In this document: positions 21,098 through 33,406 of the stretch, one piece after another
Numbering within the stretch: position 1 is the stretch's first letter
Layout: each line of letters starts with the position of its first letter
NCBI RefSeq assembly: GCF_022581195.2
Contig: NC_061472.1
Span: 5,828,001 to 5,892,000 of the forward strand
Direction: 5' to 3'
DNA from: Helicoverpa zea
Lineage: Eukaryota > Arthropoda > Insecta > Lepidoptera > Noctuidae
Length of the DNA stretch: 64,000 nucleotides
The notes under the pieces: model-generated
The model's database searches: none
What the model was told of the DNA's origin: nothing
The model's input: only the letters and a program-made list of their open reading frames with translations
Made by a program: the position numbers and the translations under genes

Positions 21098-22238
21098 ATA
21101 AATATAAGAACATATCGCATTGACCCCACATTATTTAATTTATTTAGTTCTAGTATAAAACTAGTCATAAATAACGCACAGATTTTCACAATTACACCGA
21201 AGCACTTTCGAAAACCGGAAAAAACATAAAAGCAAGTTATGTTTTTATTTAACTGCATTTTTACTATACAGCGTGTTCTTTAAACAAACAAATAATCGCT
21301 TCCTGCTCGCGAGGCGAAAATAAAACAGTATTTAAGCAAACATTACAGACACGGACATTGAGCGGTAAATCTTTCTTTATCGCCCAACTATCTTCGCGCG
21401 TTTTCACACAACTTAGGGTTCAGTAAAATAAGTTGCGGTCAGATAATCCGTTTGCGAAAACAATCGTTCACAAGATATGTTAGTTTACCTTCTTCGAGCA
21501 TCATAAGTTTTTAATTTATTATAAGTCTTTTCGGGTCACATGGTCCTACACTCGGTAATAATAAGCTTCATCAATTTAATGGAGTTTGGAAACGGTCAAT
21601 ACATACTTTTATATTTATATCAATGGAATATGAAATAAGCCCTATGAACCGATTATATACAATTTTCAACCGCAACAGAAAAAAAAGGTTTTATGTAACA
21701 AAAAGTGTTGTACAAAAATAAGCCAAAGTTCTGCGAATGGCTTAAATATAAATGGTAGCCAGTGGTTCGATAGTTCAAAACAATGAAAATAGCCAATGAG
21801 CTGAAATTTCAGTGTTACGGCATTTACAGTTGGAGCTGGCTGATGTTATTTCAAACTTACATTCAGAGCCGAAAAAGTTTTAACTCGAATACGCCTATGG
21901 CGTATAGTGGTGTAAATGTATTTAACAACAATCGATAAATCACATTTTATAACACCGATATAAATACGTAGGTACTAATTCTGTTTCATGACCTCTTTAC
22001 CCGACTGCCAAGAAGGGATACCGGTAATATTTTTAAATCATTAATATGCTTATAAATAAGTAACGGGCGTTTGTTTCTCAAATCTTTAAAAAACCAACAA
22101 TATCCCCTGAGTTAACAAGTCATACTCGCCAGCATCCCATCTCAGACTAAGAAAAAATCCTATGAATATTCTGTCACAATATCCTGAACACTGTCTCTCT
22201 CAGTAACACACCTCTGCTCTACAATTTTAAACCAATAC
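21098..22238. other. Unassigned, no gene seen
   Basis: AT-rich DNA with no repeat or coding signal recognised. Confidence 0.35.
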
Positions 22239-22242
22239 TAGT

Positions 22243-22912
22243 TAGCCCGGTCAAAATAGACATTTGAAATAACAAAAATTCTCACAGAGCTGATTTTTGG
22301 TGGATGTCTGACGTGGAATCGAACCCACTCATACTTGAGAGGTTGGTTCATTACCCACTAGGCCACCACGAGTTTTTGTATGAATCTGATAAATCTAAAA
22401 CAATCACAATAATAGTTATCCCAATAGTTAATATCAATAACGACATCATATTAGAACTTGACGGCAATTATTCCCTTAAACTATCCTAAAATTGTCATGA
22501 CAGTTAGTGGAGTAGGCCTACAGGAGAAACTACGGTAAAAAAACGCGCCGAGTACACTACCTCACAGGTGGCGTGGAAATGTGTGCATGTCATGTATGGA
22601 ATATACTTTGAATCGCGATATCTCATCATAGATTTAGGAGAAAACTGTTAATGCCATTTTTGTATAAAATTTAAAGATCTACAATTTTGGTCTGATGTCT
22701 TTTTTTGATAAAACTTACCGTTTTCGAAAAAAAAAACAAAAAACCTAAAATTTTGACATTTGACCTCGAATAACTTTTGACTCACACATGGGATCGATGG
22801 GGACTTTTAGTATTTTATTTATAATGATCAAATCTAGCTCTCCACCAAAAATCAGCTCTGTGGGAATTTTTGTTATTTGACCACTACTTTTATGTCTATT
22901 TTGACCGGGCTA
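22243..22912. mobile_element. Terminal-inverted-repeat element (MITE-like), about 670 bp
   Basis: Left end TAGCCCGGTCAAAATAGACA and the inner CACAGAGCTGATTTTTGGTG (22243 to about 22303) recur in reverse complement at about 22850-22912. TAGT flanks both sides (22239-22242, 22913-22916), a candidate 4-bp duplication. The interior holds a SINE head (22306-22375) and otherwise unassigned sequence. No transposase. Confidence 0.75.
22306..22375 (-). mobile_element. SINE head fragment inside the TIR element
   Basis: On the minus strand it reads CGTGGTGGCCTAGTGGGTAA, CCAACCTCTCAAGTATGAGT and the B box GGTTCGATTCC, that is, the tRNA-like head shared by the SINEs in this window. The body and tail are missing. 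Confidence 0.75.
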
Positions 22913-22920
22913 TAGTCACT

Positions 22921-23098
22921 TTCCCGCGGTTTCATCCGCGTCCCGTGGAAACTACTGCCCGTTACGGGATAATATAGCTTATATTACTCGGGAAGAGTGT
23001 AGCTTTCCAACAGTGTAAGAATTTCTCAAATCGGTTCATTAGTTTAGGAGTCTTAAGGATACAAGAAAAATAAAACTTTATTCCACATATTAGTACAG
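22921..23098 (-). mobile_element. Helitron-like repeat
   Basis: TTCCCGCGGTTTCATCCGCG followed by GTGGAAACTACTGCCCGT and GTGTAGCTTTCCAACAGTG, then TCAAATCGGTTCATTAGTTT and ATTCCACATATTAGTACAGA. This is a widespread type of lepidopteran repeat (recalled); the reading strand is set by comparison with copies ending in GCTAGT. It directly abuts the TIR element at 22243-22912. Confidence 0.55.
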
Positions 23099-24333
23099 AT
23101 TAAACTTCTCTATAAGGAACCCAACGAAATAAAAAGAAACCTACATAAAAATTGAGCCATTTTATTTGGATGTCGTACAAAAAGTACTTAATCTGCATAA
23201 CGGGAGTCTGAAATGCCGGTCCGGGATACCTCGGGATGTGAACGATCGGCATAACAAATATTATGGTAATACACCCAGAATGTTATGGGATTTAAATAAG
23301 AGCATTAGCTCTCAAGATATTGGTAGTGAAGGTGATTGTAATGTTAAAGAATGCGTGTATTGGAACGGAGCACGTGGTTATGTGAATTATGTTAAGTTAA
23401 TATTGATATTTGATCGAAATAAACCCATTGTTTACCAACTACCCAATGAGTTCCATCATGATTACAAACTTTTTTATAAAGAAAAAAGTTATATAACAGA
23501 AATATAACTGAAATGGTCAAGGGCAACAATAATTTGATCGCATGATAACTTCATCGCATAATCAAAAAACAATTGACACATAATAAACCATTTTATTTGT
23601 CCTCCAAATAGCACAATCGAGTTAAATTAAAAACAATACTGTATTCCCATTGGTGCGGTACAATAACTCTATAGGCCGCTAATACTTCGCTCGCCAATGG
23701 GCCGAATGTCATTAAGAGCTGGGCAGGCCATTTATATAAGTAATATAAGTAGCGAGATGTTTTAGCAGCCACTTAGCTTAAGCACCCGCATTCAATTGAT
23801 TGCTTTATTCGAGACAGATCTGTCACGGCATGGTAGAAATCTGTCACCGATTGGTAGAAATCTGTCACCGTTTGGTAGAAATCTGTACGGATTTATGGAG
23901 TGCAGCGCAATGGTACAATTTTGTCACATTTCACGGTAGCTTAGTTGGTGGGAGAAGACACATTTCATGGGGTTTGTCACATAAAGATTGGAGGTCATAT
24001 TTGTGAGCGTTTTATGAGCGAGCTTGGCTGCAGTTTCTGGTCTAGCTAGTATTTAATTCTACGGCTGTATGGATTAGTCTGACAACTTTGTAAACACATA
24101 ATTCATATACAGAAAAGATTATTCTCGTAATTTTATGTAAGTCAAAATACTCGTTAATCCGGAGCAAGACATAGAATTTATTTCTATGTATGTTTAGTAA
24201 AGACTCACTGGGGACTCGAGTCCTTTTGGGAAGTTGAAGAATGAAAAAAAAAAACATAAATTTGTATTTCAGCGCTCCGGTATGCAATGGGTTAATCCTC
24301 CTTAGGAAAGTTAGAAACTAACACAGATTCTTA
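23099..24333. other. Unassigned, with one 113-residue open frame
   Basis: The frame at 23166-23507 (+) has no recognised domain and starts close after a repeat end, so it is not called a gene. A TATA-like TTTATATAAG near 23730 is isolated. A short minisatellite lies at 23818-23893. Confidence 0.35.
23818..23893 (+). repeat. 21-bp minisatellite, about 3.6 units
   Basis: The unit beginning TGGTAGAAATCTGTCAC starts at 23831, 23852 and 23873, preceded by a partial unit. As 21 is a multiple of three, it stays open and would read VEICHRL repeats in the frame at 23800-24006; there is no other sign of coding. Confidence 0.85.
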
Positions 24334-24592
24334 CGTCCCCACTCAGAGACATTTATGGCCTTACTACAAAAACTTTAACGTCTGTTTTACACTTGTCTAA
24401 AAAAATTGTGGCTGCAAAATGAACCATATGTCAACGTCATAATTTGTCATTTTTTAGACAAGGCTTAAACTGACGTTTAAAAGTTTTTGTGGTAAGACCG
24501 TTAATGATTACTTAAGTCAGTGACGGAATGTCATACAAATCCTTCACTAAGGAATAGCTTAAGTAACCATTAAATGTCTCTGAGTGGGGACG
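24334..24592. mobile_element. MITE with asymmetric arms
   Basis: Terminal inverted repeat CGTCCCCACTCAGAGACATT at 24334 and its complement ending at 24592. An inner matching pair, TTGTCTAAAAAA near 24394 and TTTTTTAGACAA near 24456, makes the interior fold as well. The right arm has about 65 bp (roughly 24510-24570) absent from the left, so the left arm has a deletion or the right an insertion. No coding sequence. Confidence 0.78.
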
Positions 24593-26088
24593 TTTGTGTT
24601 CAAAACTATTACGAAATAATATTTTCAGTTAAATCCAACACTCGTACTCGTAAAAAGCAGTATGTCACCAAACTTGGTATATTTATCGGTGACAGAGGGA
24701 GCAAACGATAACATGTTTAAAGGGCACGTGCGCCTGATTCATTGACTACAATCTATGGGAAACGTATTAAACTACCATAAGGAGAACTCAATTAAGTGCA
24801 ATTTGAGAACCTATGGTAATGAGGTCGGATGAAAGGAGGTCGAAATATGAGTTTAACTGGTAATTTTACTGTTGTTGTTTTTATGAAATGTGTGGGTCCT
24901 GAAACCGCCAGAAAAACAGCCAGGGTGGTATTCAAAAATAGACCGATAGGGTCCGAATTATGATAGTTTCCGCGATCAGTCTTAGCTGTTGGTTTGACAA
25001 TATAATACAAAATAATATTGTCTGAACTGCCATACTTCATGGAGGTATATGAGGCAAATATTTAAGTCTCTCTAGGTAGTTAAAGTTGGAAGCAATTTTG
25101 AATTTAAAAAATGTGGTCAACCGATAGCCAATTTACTTATAAGTAAAAACACTTTGAGGCAATTGAAAATACCCATACCATATCTATGAGGTTTCTACAC
25201 AGTTCAATACCACAATTAGAATAGATTTATAATGCTTAAAAAACTTGGAGTTTCCTTTACCCACCCATTCTTTAGCTGAACAATTGTTCCACAAACTACC
25301 TACGAATGGTTGATTTAGGTAAAAAACTTGGATACCCGACGTTCGCGAGTAGGTATACTTACTTACTCAAGGACTTTGCTCGTTTTATGACGACGACGTT
25401 TTCGACAGTTAAGAGAAGGGTGGAGACCGATTTATTTTTATGCCTTTCTTATACATTATAGGCTAAACATGCGCAGTCTAAAAAGGCCTTTCTGTTTAGA
25501 ATATTTTTGCCTATACTTGTGCACCTTCCTCTATGTAATTATGAAAAAATAACTTGAACTCGCTTTCTGAGGGAACCACATCCCGCACTCCGGCGAAAAG
25601 TAGCCTACATGTTATTCTCAAGTATAAGCATAAGCTATATACTGCCAAGTTTCATTTAAATCTTTCACGCCATTTGCGCGAAAAGAAGTCACAAACACAT
25701 ACATGCACACATGCACATGATGTGATAATGCCTTTTCTCAATTCCTTTAACAATAGTTCTACAATAGTCGTACAATTTATAACGCAGTTACCCCTTCATT
25801 CGCCATAGTAAACTCCAGTCGGCCATTGCAACTTCCGCGGAATGATAAAGAGTCGTTGCGTGCTGTATTTTGCTAGAAGTCCGAACATACGGCCATATAT
25901 CCTGCGGAGAACGTTAACACGAGCCTATAATACTATTTGCTAGAAATGTTCTGAAAGGAATACGATATGATACTTTAGAAATTGAAAGTTGTAGCAAGAT
26001 AATACTTTTTTCGCGATCCTAAATCGAAAAACGTTCTAGAATATACAACATAAATATGATCAAGCATAATATGCATATGATAATTCAA
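24593..26088. other. Unassigned, no gene seen
   Basis: AT-rich DNA; short frames at 24792-25040 (-) and 25554-25808 (+) have no recognised domain. Confidence 0.35.
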
Positions 26089-26099
26089 ATGAAACCATT

Positions 26100-26196
26100 C
26101 ATCATCATCATCATCATCAGCCTATCGCAGTCCACTGCTGGACATAGGCCTCTCCAAGTGCACGCCACTAAGATCGATTTTCAGCTTCTCGCATCC
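26100..26196 (-). mobile_element. RTE-type LINE, 97-bp 3' end
   Basis: On the minus strand the sequence encodes REAENRS, a stop, then WRALGEAYVQQWTAIG and the natural stop in a TGATGATGA run. This extends further into the ORF2 C-terminus than the other copies. An 11-bp target duplication with one mismatch flanks it: ATGAAACCATT at 26089-26099 and ATGATACCATT at 26197-26207. Confidence 0.86.
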
Positions 26197-26207
26197 ATGA
26201 TACCATT

Positions 26208-26795
26208 AATCCTGCAATATGCAAAGAGCAGATATTAAAATAAAGCCAATTCAAACAAGGTTTCCGGGACTCCCATAACAAAATTTCCTGATCAGCATAT
26301 ATAATTCATTAGGAACGAAAACGGCCTCAGTATAATCTCCATTCATAAGCACACGATAGTAAATGAAGAGATAATAATATAACTAATTGATATATTATCT
26401 TGGACCCCAAAAAGGCCAAGTGGTGACCCTCGAGCTTGACCACTGGAAATAACTGAAAAAGTAGGTTAAGTGTTAAAAAGGTTCTTTACATATTCATGCT
26501 AAAAATGCTAAGGGTACAAAATTACATGATTTGGCCTCCTATGGCGTTTGATGACGAGTATAAGAGGGTCGTACCATACTTGCATAATATGTAACGTTTC
26601 ATTTACATGTCCTTGAGAAGTTGGCAATTATTAAAAATGATTGAGAATTAATTTGACGAAAACACTTCTCGATAGCTTTAAAGGCTGTAAGACATGTCTT
26701 CTTTAGGCCCTAAGACCCTGTCCGCCCATGGAAGAACTAACTTGACAGCAACCATTAAAAGATCTCAAGTAGGATCTCCATTTTTACACCCACGC
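26208..26795. other. Unassigned, no gene seen
   Basis: AT-rich DNA between the RTE tail and a SINE fragment; nothing recognised. Confidence 0.35.
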
Positions 26796-26968
26796 CAGAA
26801 ATTCAGAATTTATAAGTCCAGGTTTCCTCGAGATGTTTTCCTTTACCTTTTTATCAGCCATTAGTGTCCAAGAAATACTTAGAAAGTACATACAAACATA
26901 AAAAAGTTGCATTGGTACTTGGCTGACCCGGAATCGAACCCACACCCTCATACTCGAGAGGTTGGTTC
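26796..26968 (-). mobile_element. SINE fragment (family A head and body)
   Basis: The minus strand reads from CCAACCTCTCGAGTATGAGG and the B box GGTTCGATTCC through AAGTACCAATGCAACTTTTT to GAAAACATCTCGAGGAAACC. It matches 7122-7419 but lacks the RTE-like tail. No target duplication found. Confidence 0.75.
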
Positions 26969-29900
26969 CGGGTTTAAACATTGATCCCCATTAATTCCAC
27001 ACGAGTTCTGTTTTTGCCAACCCTAAATTCACGCGATGATGGTCAGATAGACCGGGCGAACATTAAATCTGTTGCCGGTTTCACAAACCGTCACGTTTCT
27101 ATGTGGATTTTGATTTCATAACCCTGTATGTTAATGTGCAAACAGTACGGGTGGATTTCGGCTCGGATGTAGTTTGATGAATAGTAAAAATGGTAATCGA
27201 ACTGTGTTTGACTTGATTGGCAATTTAGCAATGTTTTGGTTGTTACTGTTGTATTCATATGAAGGTATTATTATCGGTACCTAACTAACCTAAATAGGTG
27301 ATATCCTGTAATAGTTGCACTATAAAAGGTTGTGACGTTGTAGGATATAGCCTCTGTTATTTGTTAATAATGGACACGGGTGAATCAGCCAACATAAAAT
27401 ATTTATTTTTCAAAATATGTAGTGTTTCTTTTTCATCACACGTGCACCCTATGACTATAATAATAATAATGCTTTATCCCCCTATTTGCCATATTTCACG
27501 CTGCTCACCACATTTGTTTGAAGGTGCAAGGTGCATTTGCAATGAGATTACAATGATTATTGAGTACTGTTTATTTTATCGCATATTTATTTAAAGGGCT
27601 ATATGTGTCGAGGGAATCGATCGTTATTCATAAATATTGTTTCACGGCTCCCCTTTAAGTAATATTGCAATATTATTCTTAGTACTCGTGCATGTATCAT
27701 AAATGCATTTTCATATCCTTGGTTATATTAGGATTTAGAAGAGTGGCCATTTTAGTGGTTGAATGTTTTGAAAGATTCGTGTCACTTAGCTAATACATTT
27801 CCATTGTACACAGCAAATAGGTACATATGCCTAGGAAACTTACCCACCGCAACTTTGAGCAGTGGCAAAATATGCAGTTTTTTTTATATGTAATGAGGGA
27901 CCAAGCCGTGAATGCAGTGGGACTCCCGGTTTTTTATCTTTACAGCCAGCATCTAAGCCGAAAGTTTTTACGTTCCGTCATTGTTACCTCCTATGACGTC
28001 ATAAAATGTCGGCCACACAACCGCCGCACGTAATTTTGAACTGATGACATTCGCAATTTAAAATGTCTCTCACCCTAACAGCGACAGTTTAATGAGCATT
28101 TTAATTGCGGCCCTACCCGTGTCCATTACGACTATATCAAGCGAACATCGACCTTAATACCTTGTCATAATGGCTAATATTACGCCATTTTAACTGTGTA
28201 GACGAACTAAAAATCCTGTTAGCCGCGTCTAAAACTTTGTTGAGTTTACTTCGGGCGTAGATGTGGGTAGTTGTGTTATCTCGCTCTCGACTTTTCCCAT
28301 TAGTCGACATAATTGAACTGCGGTATTAGACAAAATTGTTTTCTTATTACAACAATAATAACAAACCAAGATGAAGGATATTTTGAAGATAAATTATTTT
28401 CTCGTCGACAGTCGCGTGTCACAAGACAATTTCACTCAACGCAGGCCACCCTAAGCACTAACTTGACAGTTTTAATTAATTATTAATTACCACATTGCAG
28501 GGGTGAGAAGTATTCAGGATTTGTTCCATTGTCTGTTTTGTTATTACAGGACGTAAGTAATAACAAAAGGACAGTGTATATTAATATCCCTACCCCAACT
28601 TTAAGGAAGGTGAGTGCGTGTTCGTGCGTACATAGTTTGTAATGACGTTATATGTCACGTTTGACACGTTGCGTGGGCAGCCTCGGGCCGTGGGCCAGAT
28701 TAATGACGTCACATATAAACCTCAGGACCCCGAAATTCCGCTTTGTTTTTATTGCTTAATATTTTATTTTCGTGTTTTATTTTGCCCGTGAAAACATACA
28801 TAACGCTGGAAAAACATTCTCAGTAAAAAGCCTATTTGTAAATTCACACCATTCTATTAAAGAGAGTATCGACAGTTTAGCAATAGACTGAAGAATGCAA
28901 GCCGCTGATTGGTCGATACCAGTCACGAAACGAAGTTCTAATTTCAATTTTTAGTAGTTGAATGCAGTCATGCTATTGGGTAATATTTGACGATAGTGTA
29001 CGACTTAGATGTTCCAGTTTTGAAATTGAATTTAGAATGTGAATAAAGTTTGTTTCAATCGTTATTGGCACGAGGTTACAGTCTCAATTTATTTTTCATA
29101 CACTGATTAAAGTAAAAATAAATTTATTAAATTACACTCTTAAATAAAATCTATTCGTTCTTTTTACTACAGATAAAAGCATTACCTTAACCTTGAAATA
29201 TTTTTACATTTTTAACTTCATAACAAAAGACATAATATTTCAATTTTCTCAAAAATCCACGATTTTAAAAGTCGAAAAATACCCCAATAATCGGGCAATT
29301 CCTGGAGAGAATTTTTCTTTTTCATTTCCAACCTAGCCGTTGCCAGTCACTATGAAGTGGTGTTCGAAATACAAAATTTGAGAACGCATTCGATAGAGCA
29401 ATCTCGGCCGGTACTACGTGGCTTCCGAACGAAAGTTCCCTTTAGAAGTTACGTGTGAACGTGATAGAAATCCTATATGGGATTAGTAATATTTTTATGA
29501 CGAAATTGATTCAGAATTTAAAAACGTACGAGTGCGTCATATGTTTATATGGTGTGAAGAGGTTGAATTTTAAGTTTTTAATCTTTACTGGCTAAGTTTT
29601 AGCCAGCGGTTTCGCGTCCTAGTCTATAGCATTCCATACTGGAGGTAATTACACATTTTTTTATCGGCTCATTGTGTTGTGTTAAACATACTCTTCGGCA
29701 TGGATTTTCGCTGTTTGATTTCGAAAATTCAAGCCTAAAAATCTTCTAAACTAGTTTTTGGCCAACGTGAGGACCTTTTTTCGGATACTTGAAAACCGCG
29801 TTAAGGGTTAGCCTGTTTACAGAGGCAAAGTTACCAGTGTATTATCAATATGACATGGACACCTATTAATTACGTAATCAACTTAACGTCTGATAAATAT

Positions 29901-32900
29901 GTTAATTTAATCAATTATGTTAATCAAAGGCAATATTGCTTTGTTCTGTTGATGGGTAATTGCTAATTTGCTTGCAATGGTATTAATTACTGTACTCGAA
30001 ACCTAGTGCCAAGTCAGATGAAACAAAGTAGCATATTTGAAAAATAAGCGACATTCTCTTTTCAACCGGCTTCAAAAAAGGGGGGTCTCAGTTTGGTCAG
30101 TATGTAAGTATGCTTGTGTGCGATTATCTCACGTTTGGCTGAACCAAAAAACCGTCTTCCTTGTTTGATACAATATCTAATATAGATCTGTTATTCAAAT
30201 CTCACGACTACTTTCTGGGATTAGCTTGTTCAAGCAAAGTCTTCAGCTTTATAATACATATATAATAATATAATAAATATAATATATATATAATATTAGG
30301 AAATCTATGTACCTATTGACTTGACAACGTCTCGTTATATTTACGTAATATTTTGATGTTGTTGTGTTAGTAATTGCCACAGTAATTTCGGAAAATCTAC
30401 AGGAAAAGTCCGTAATTGGATGGTCTTTTGTACCTACATAATCTGGATAAAATTTACACGGGTGAGAATCCGGGGCGATTCCCTTCTTACTATCGGAAAT
30501 ATCTTATAAAATTCTTATTAGGCTTCAATTGAGATAGCTTTCTTGACGTAGGGGGATGAAAAATACCCCTCGCTGTGTACCCCTGCTTTTACATAAATAA
30601 CTACGAAATGGCAACTATTTGATTAGGCTGTATGAGGGTTACAACCCCTGCGTTTCTGATTAAATGCATTTCCCTTAACAGAATTTATTTTTCGATCGAC
30701 GCGAAAATATTTTATTAAGAATTTCATTAGAGAAGTAATTTTTCATGACGTCATATTTTATTAGTTTTAAAGCTCATTTACGGGAGGATTTTATGAGATG
30801 GGGTGGTTATTAAAATTCGTACGGTTATTTATAGAGAAATTATAAATAGATTTTATGTTCATTGGGTTATATGGAGGCTTTCATTATTTAGCTTCGGTTA
30901 CGGAGTTTTTATTATAATTGAAGCAGGTAATTTTTAATAAAAACATTACGTTCTTTTCTGGTGATTAAATTACGCTTTTTGGTGCTAACTTTAGGCAGGA
31001 AATTCTCTTTTTAATTACATATTTCTGTAGATTCTCTATTTATAACATAGAGTACATGTACTATAGCATACAATACATATACATGTATTAATTTACCTAA
31101 TATAAATTATAGAAAAAAAGGACAAATTGTGCCATAAAGCTTATCTCTCGAACCAGCCAATAAGATTCAATGAAACCCCCTCAGAGTTCATAGGCGATTG
31201 AGTTAACGATTATTACAATCTTAACACCCGTTTACACCTCCCTTAAGGAAAACACGTTAGTTAAGGAATCACTTGTATCTTAAGCCCTGTTTATTATGCT
31301 TATTAGCATGAGAAGGCTTTCAGTAATCTTGTCTGTGTATTGATTGGATCACTGTAGAACAATTTTGTAAACATTTTGGTACTTCCTAACCGGGTTCACC
31401 AATATAGTGACTACAGGAATCTAGTCAAATATACATAGAACCTTATTCATAGAATACCTCTTTAGCCGAATACTGCTAAAGCGGCAAGATATACCAGAAA
31501 CCATGGAACCGCTAAGGGGACGTCTCCAAGACGGCTAAATATGTAGACCCTTTGTCCTCTCAATATCAAATCAGGTAAGACCCCATATTCCTGCATCTAA
31601 ATTCACGTGAAAGTCACAATTCTGGTTAAGGCTTTCAAAGCTTATAGCTTAGTCTGTCTATAGGTATATCAACCGCAGAAAGCCATGGACTAAGCAGGTA
31701 GGTTACAGAAGGTTAATACGTGTTACCTATTACTAAATATGTAGCTTGACGTAGAATATCGGCAAAAAATTACAAAAAAGAACTTAAAAATTATCAATCT
31801 TAATGAAGGGAAGGTAGGCGTAAAAAAGTTCGGAGACATGCACTATGATAAACTTTAAGTTGGTTCCAAATCTCGCTTTAATTCCATACAAAACGCCGAA
31901 GTCCCCTCTCAAGTTCACCAATAATCTCTCCCCCAAACACTATAAGCAGTGGAGCTTCTGTCTTCCTAATAACTCTGTGGTCATTCTCGAACATATTGTA
32001 AGCACCCTCTCCCGATCGGACACAGCAATTAAGGCATGTTTGGCAAAACATGGCCCTTCTATATTCCATGGGCCAGAACATTGAGCTAACGGTGCGAATC
32101 AGGAGCATGACGTCATTATACAGCATATGTACCGCTTCCCCATATAATTTGATCGCAGAATAATTTAGAAGGGAGTGGACAATATTGCTGGGTATGATTT
32201 ATGATGACTGTGTATTAGGAATCGACATTTTATTATTGGGGAGAAATATTAAATATTTATTTCAAGTTAGTCTGTAGTTCCTCACGTCAAAATTCAGTGG
32301 TAGAAAATGCAAAATTACTCTTCAGTTCATATTATTCTTTATCCTGCATAATCTACAGAAAGTATAAGGGGAATGTGTGATTCTAGTCTCAATATGTCGG
32401 AAAAACCGTAATAACACAGTTCATATTGAAGTCGGTTCTGTTCATGAATTGATAAAGAATGTCTTAATCAGTTAGGTTTTGTTAGACGATGTTTTAAATA
32501 AAGATTAGGGTTGTTTTAGAAATCAACAAATAGAGATCATAAGACCTATATTAAATAAGGTAAGTTAAGAAACGAATTTAATTTACTAAACGTTTATAAA
32601 TAAGGATTCCTTCAATGTTAAACAGTTATAAATATGGAACCCTAACTAAACTTTAATAGAAGAACAAATAAACAATAACAACAAATTCAACCATAATCAT
32701 ACAATTAAAGTTCCTCTCGCCCGAAGACTAGAGCCTCTACAAACATTGGTGGCCAACACCAATATTTGTCATATTGTGGGATTGTAGACCGCAGCCCACA
32801 ACACTGATTGCGGAAGGTAGGGTGATCGCCTACGTGGTAAGGATTACGTATTAAGAAAGTATTATATGACCCTTTGTTAAACAAAGATTTAAATAGCCAT

Positions 32901-33326
32901 GTTTTAGTATAGAAATTGGAACAAAGCTGTGATCAAACGCTAACCTAACCCGATAACCTATTGTTTAATTTCTTTGTTATGATACATTTGTGGTACATAA
33001 TGAATTACGTTTAAAAACCTGAGGTGTATTTACTTCCACTTCATATTTTATATCAGTGGAATCGTCCCAGTTTATGTAATTAGGCTGCAGGTTGTCCAAC
33101 CACAAGATTTGAAAATTGGAGGAGATAAATTTTAAACATCCCAAGAGGACACTAGGAAGGAATTCTCAAAATTGCCATGGGATCCGGAAAAAACCGGAAT
33201 TCACGCGAACTAAGTCTGTGTAGGGAAGAGAGTACTGAATAATTATGCAGTTTGCAAACTCAAGCCTTCTTGAGTAGAAACTGTGAATTTGCAGTGTCAC
33301 GGAAAAAGTGAAAAAAAGTCCATAGC
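26969..33326. other. Unassigned, no supported gene
   Basis: More than 6 kb of AT-rich DNA. It holds CRE palindromes at 27994, 28704, 30746 and 32108, an AT microsatellite near 30250, and a repeat-like stretch near 30060-30200 (AACCGGCTTCAAAAAAGGGG) that I cannot classify. Overlapping frames at 31845-32126 on both strands are not considered genes. Confidence 0.35.
30250..30297. repeat. AT-rich microsatellite-like run
   Basis: Degenerate TATAATAA/TATATA run of about 48 bases. Confidence 0.7.
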
Positions 33327-33338
33327 GTTGCTAAACGC

Positions 33339-33394
33339 ACTTGGAGAGGCCTATGTCCAGCAGTGGACTACGATAGGCTGATGATGATGATGAT
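33339..33394 (+). mobile_element. RTE-type LINE, 56-bp 3' end
   Basis: The shortest copy: ACTTGGAGAGGCCTATGTCC through the final codons (GEAYVQQW, then TTAIG instead of TAIG context, stop) and the GATGAT tail. A perfect 12-bp target duplication, GTTGCTAAACGC, flanks it at 33327-33338 and 33395-33406. Confidence 0.9.
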
Positions 33395-33406
33395 GTTGCT
33401 AAACGC

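Noticed and set aside
23166..23507. 113-residue open frame as a gene
   Set aside because: No recognised domain and it begins next to a Helitron-like repeat end; no independent support.
23720..23760. TATA-like promoter near TTTATATAAG
   Set aside because: Frequent by chance in such AT-rich DNA; no start-site motif or gene follows.
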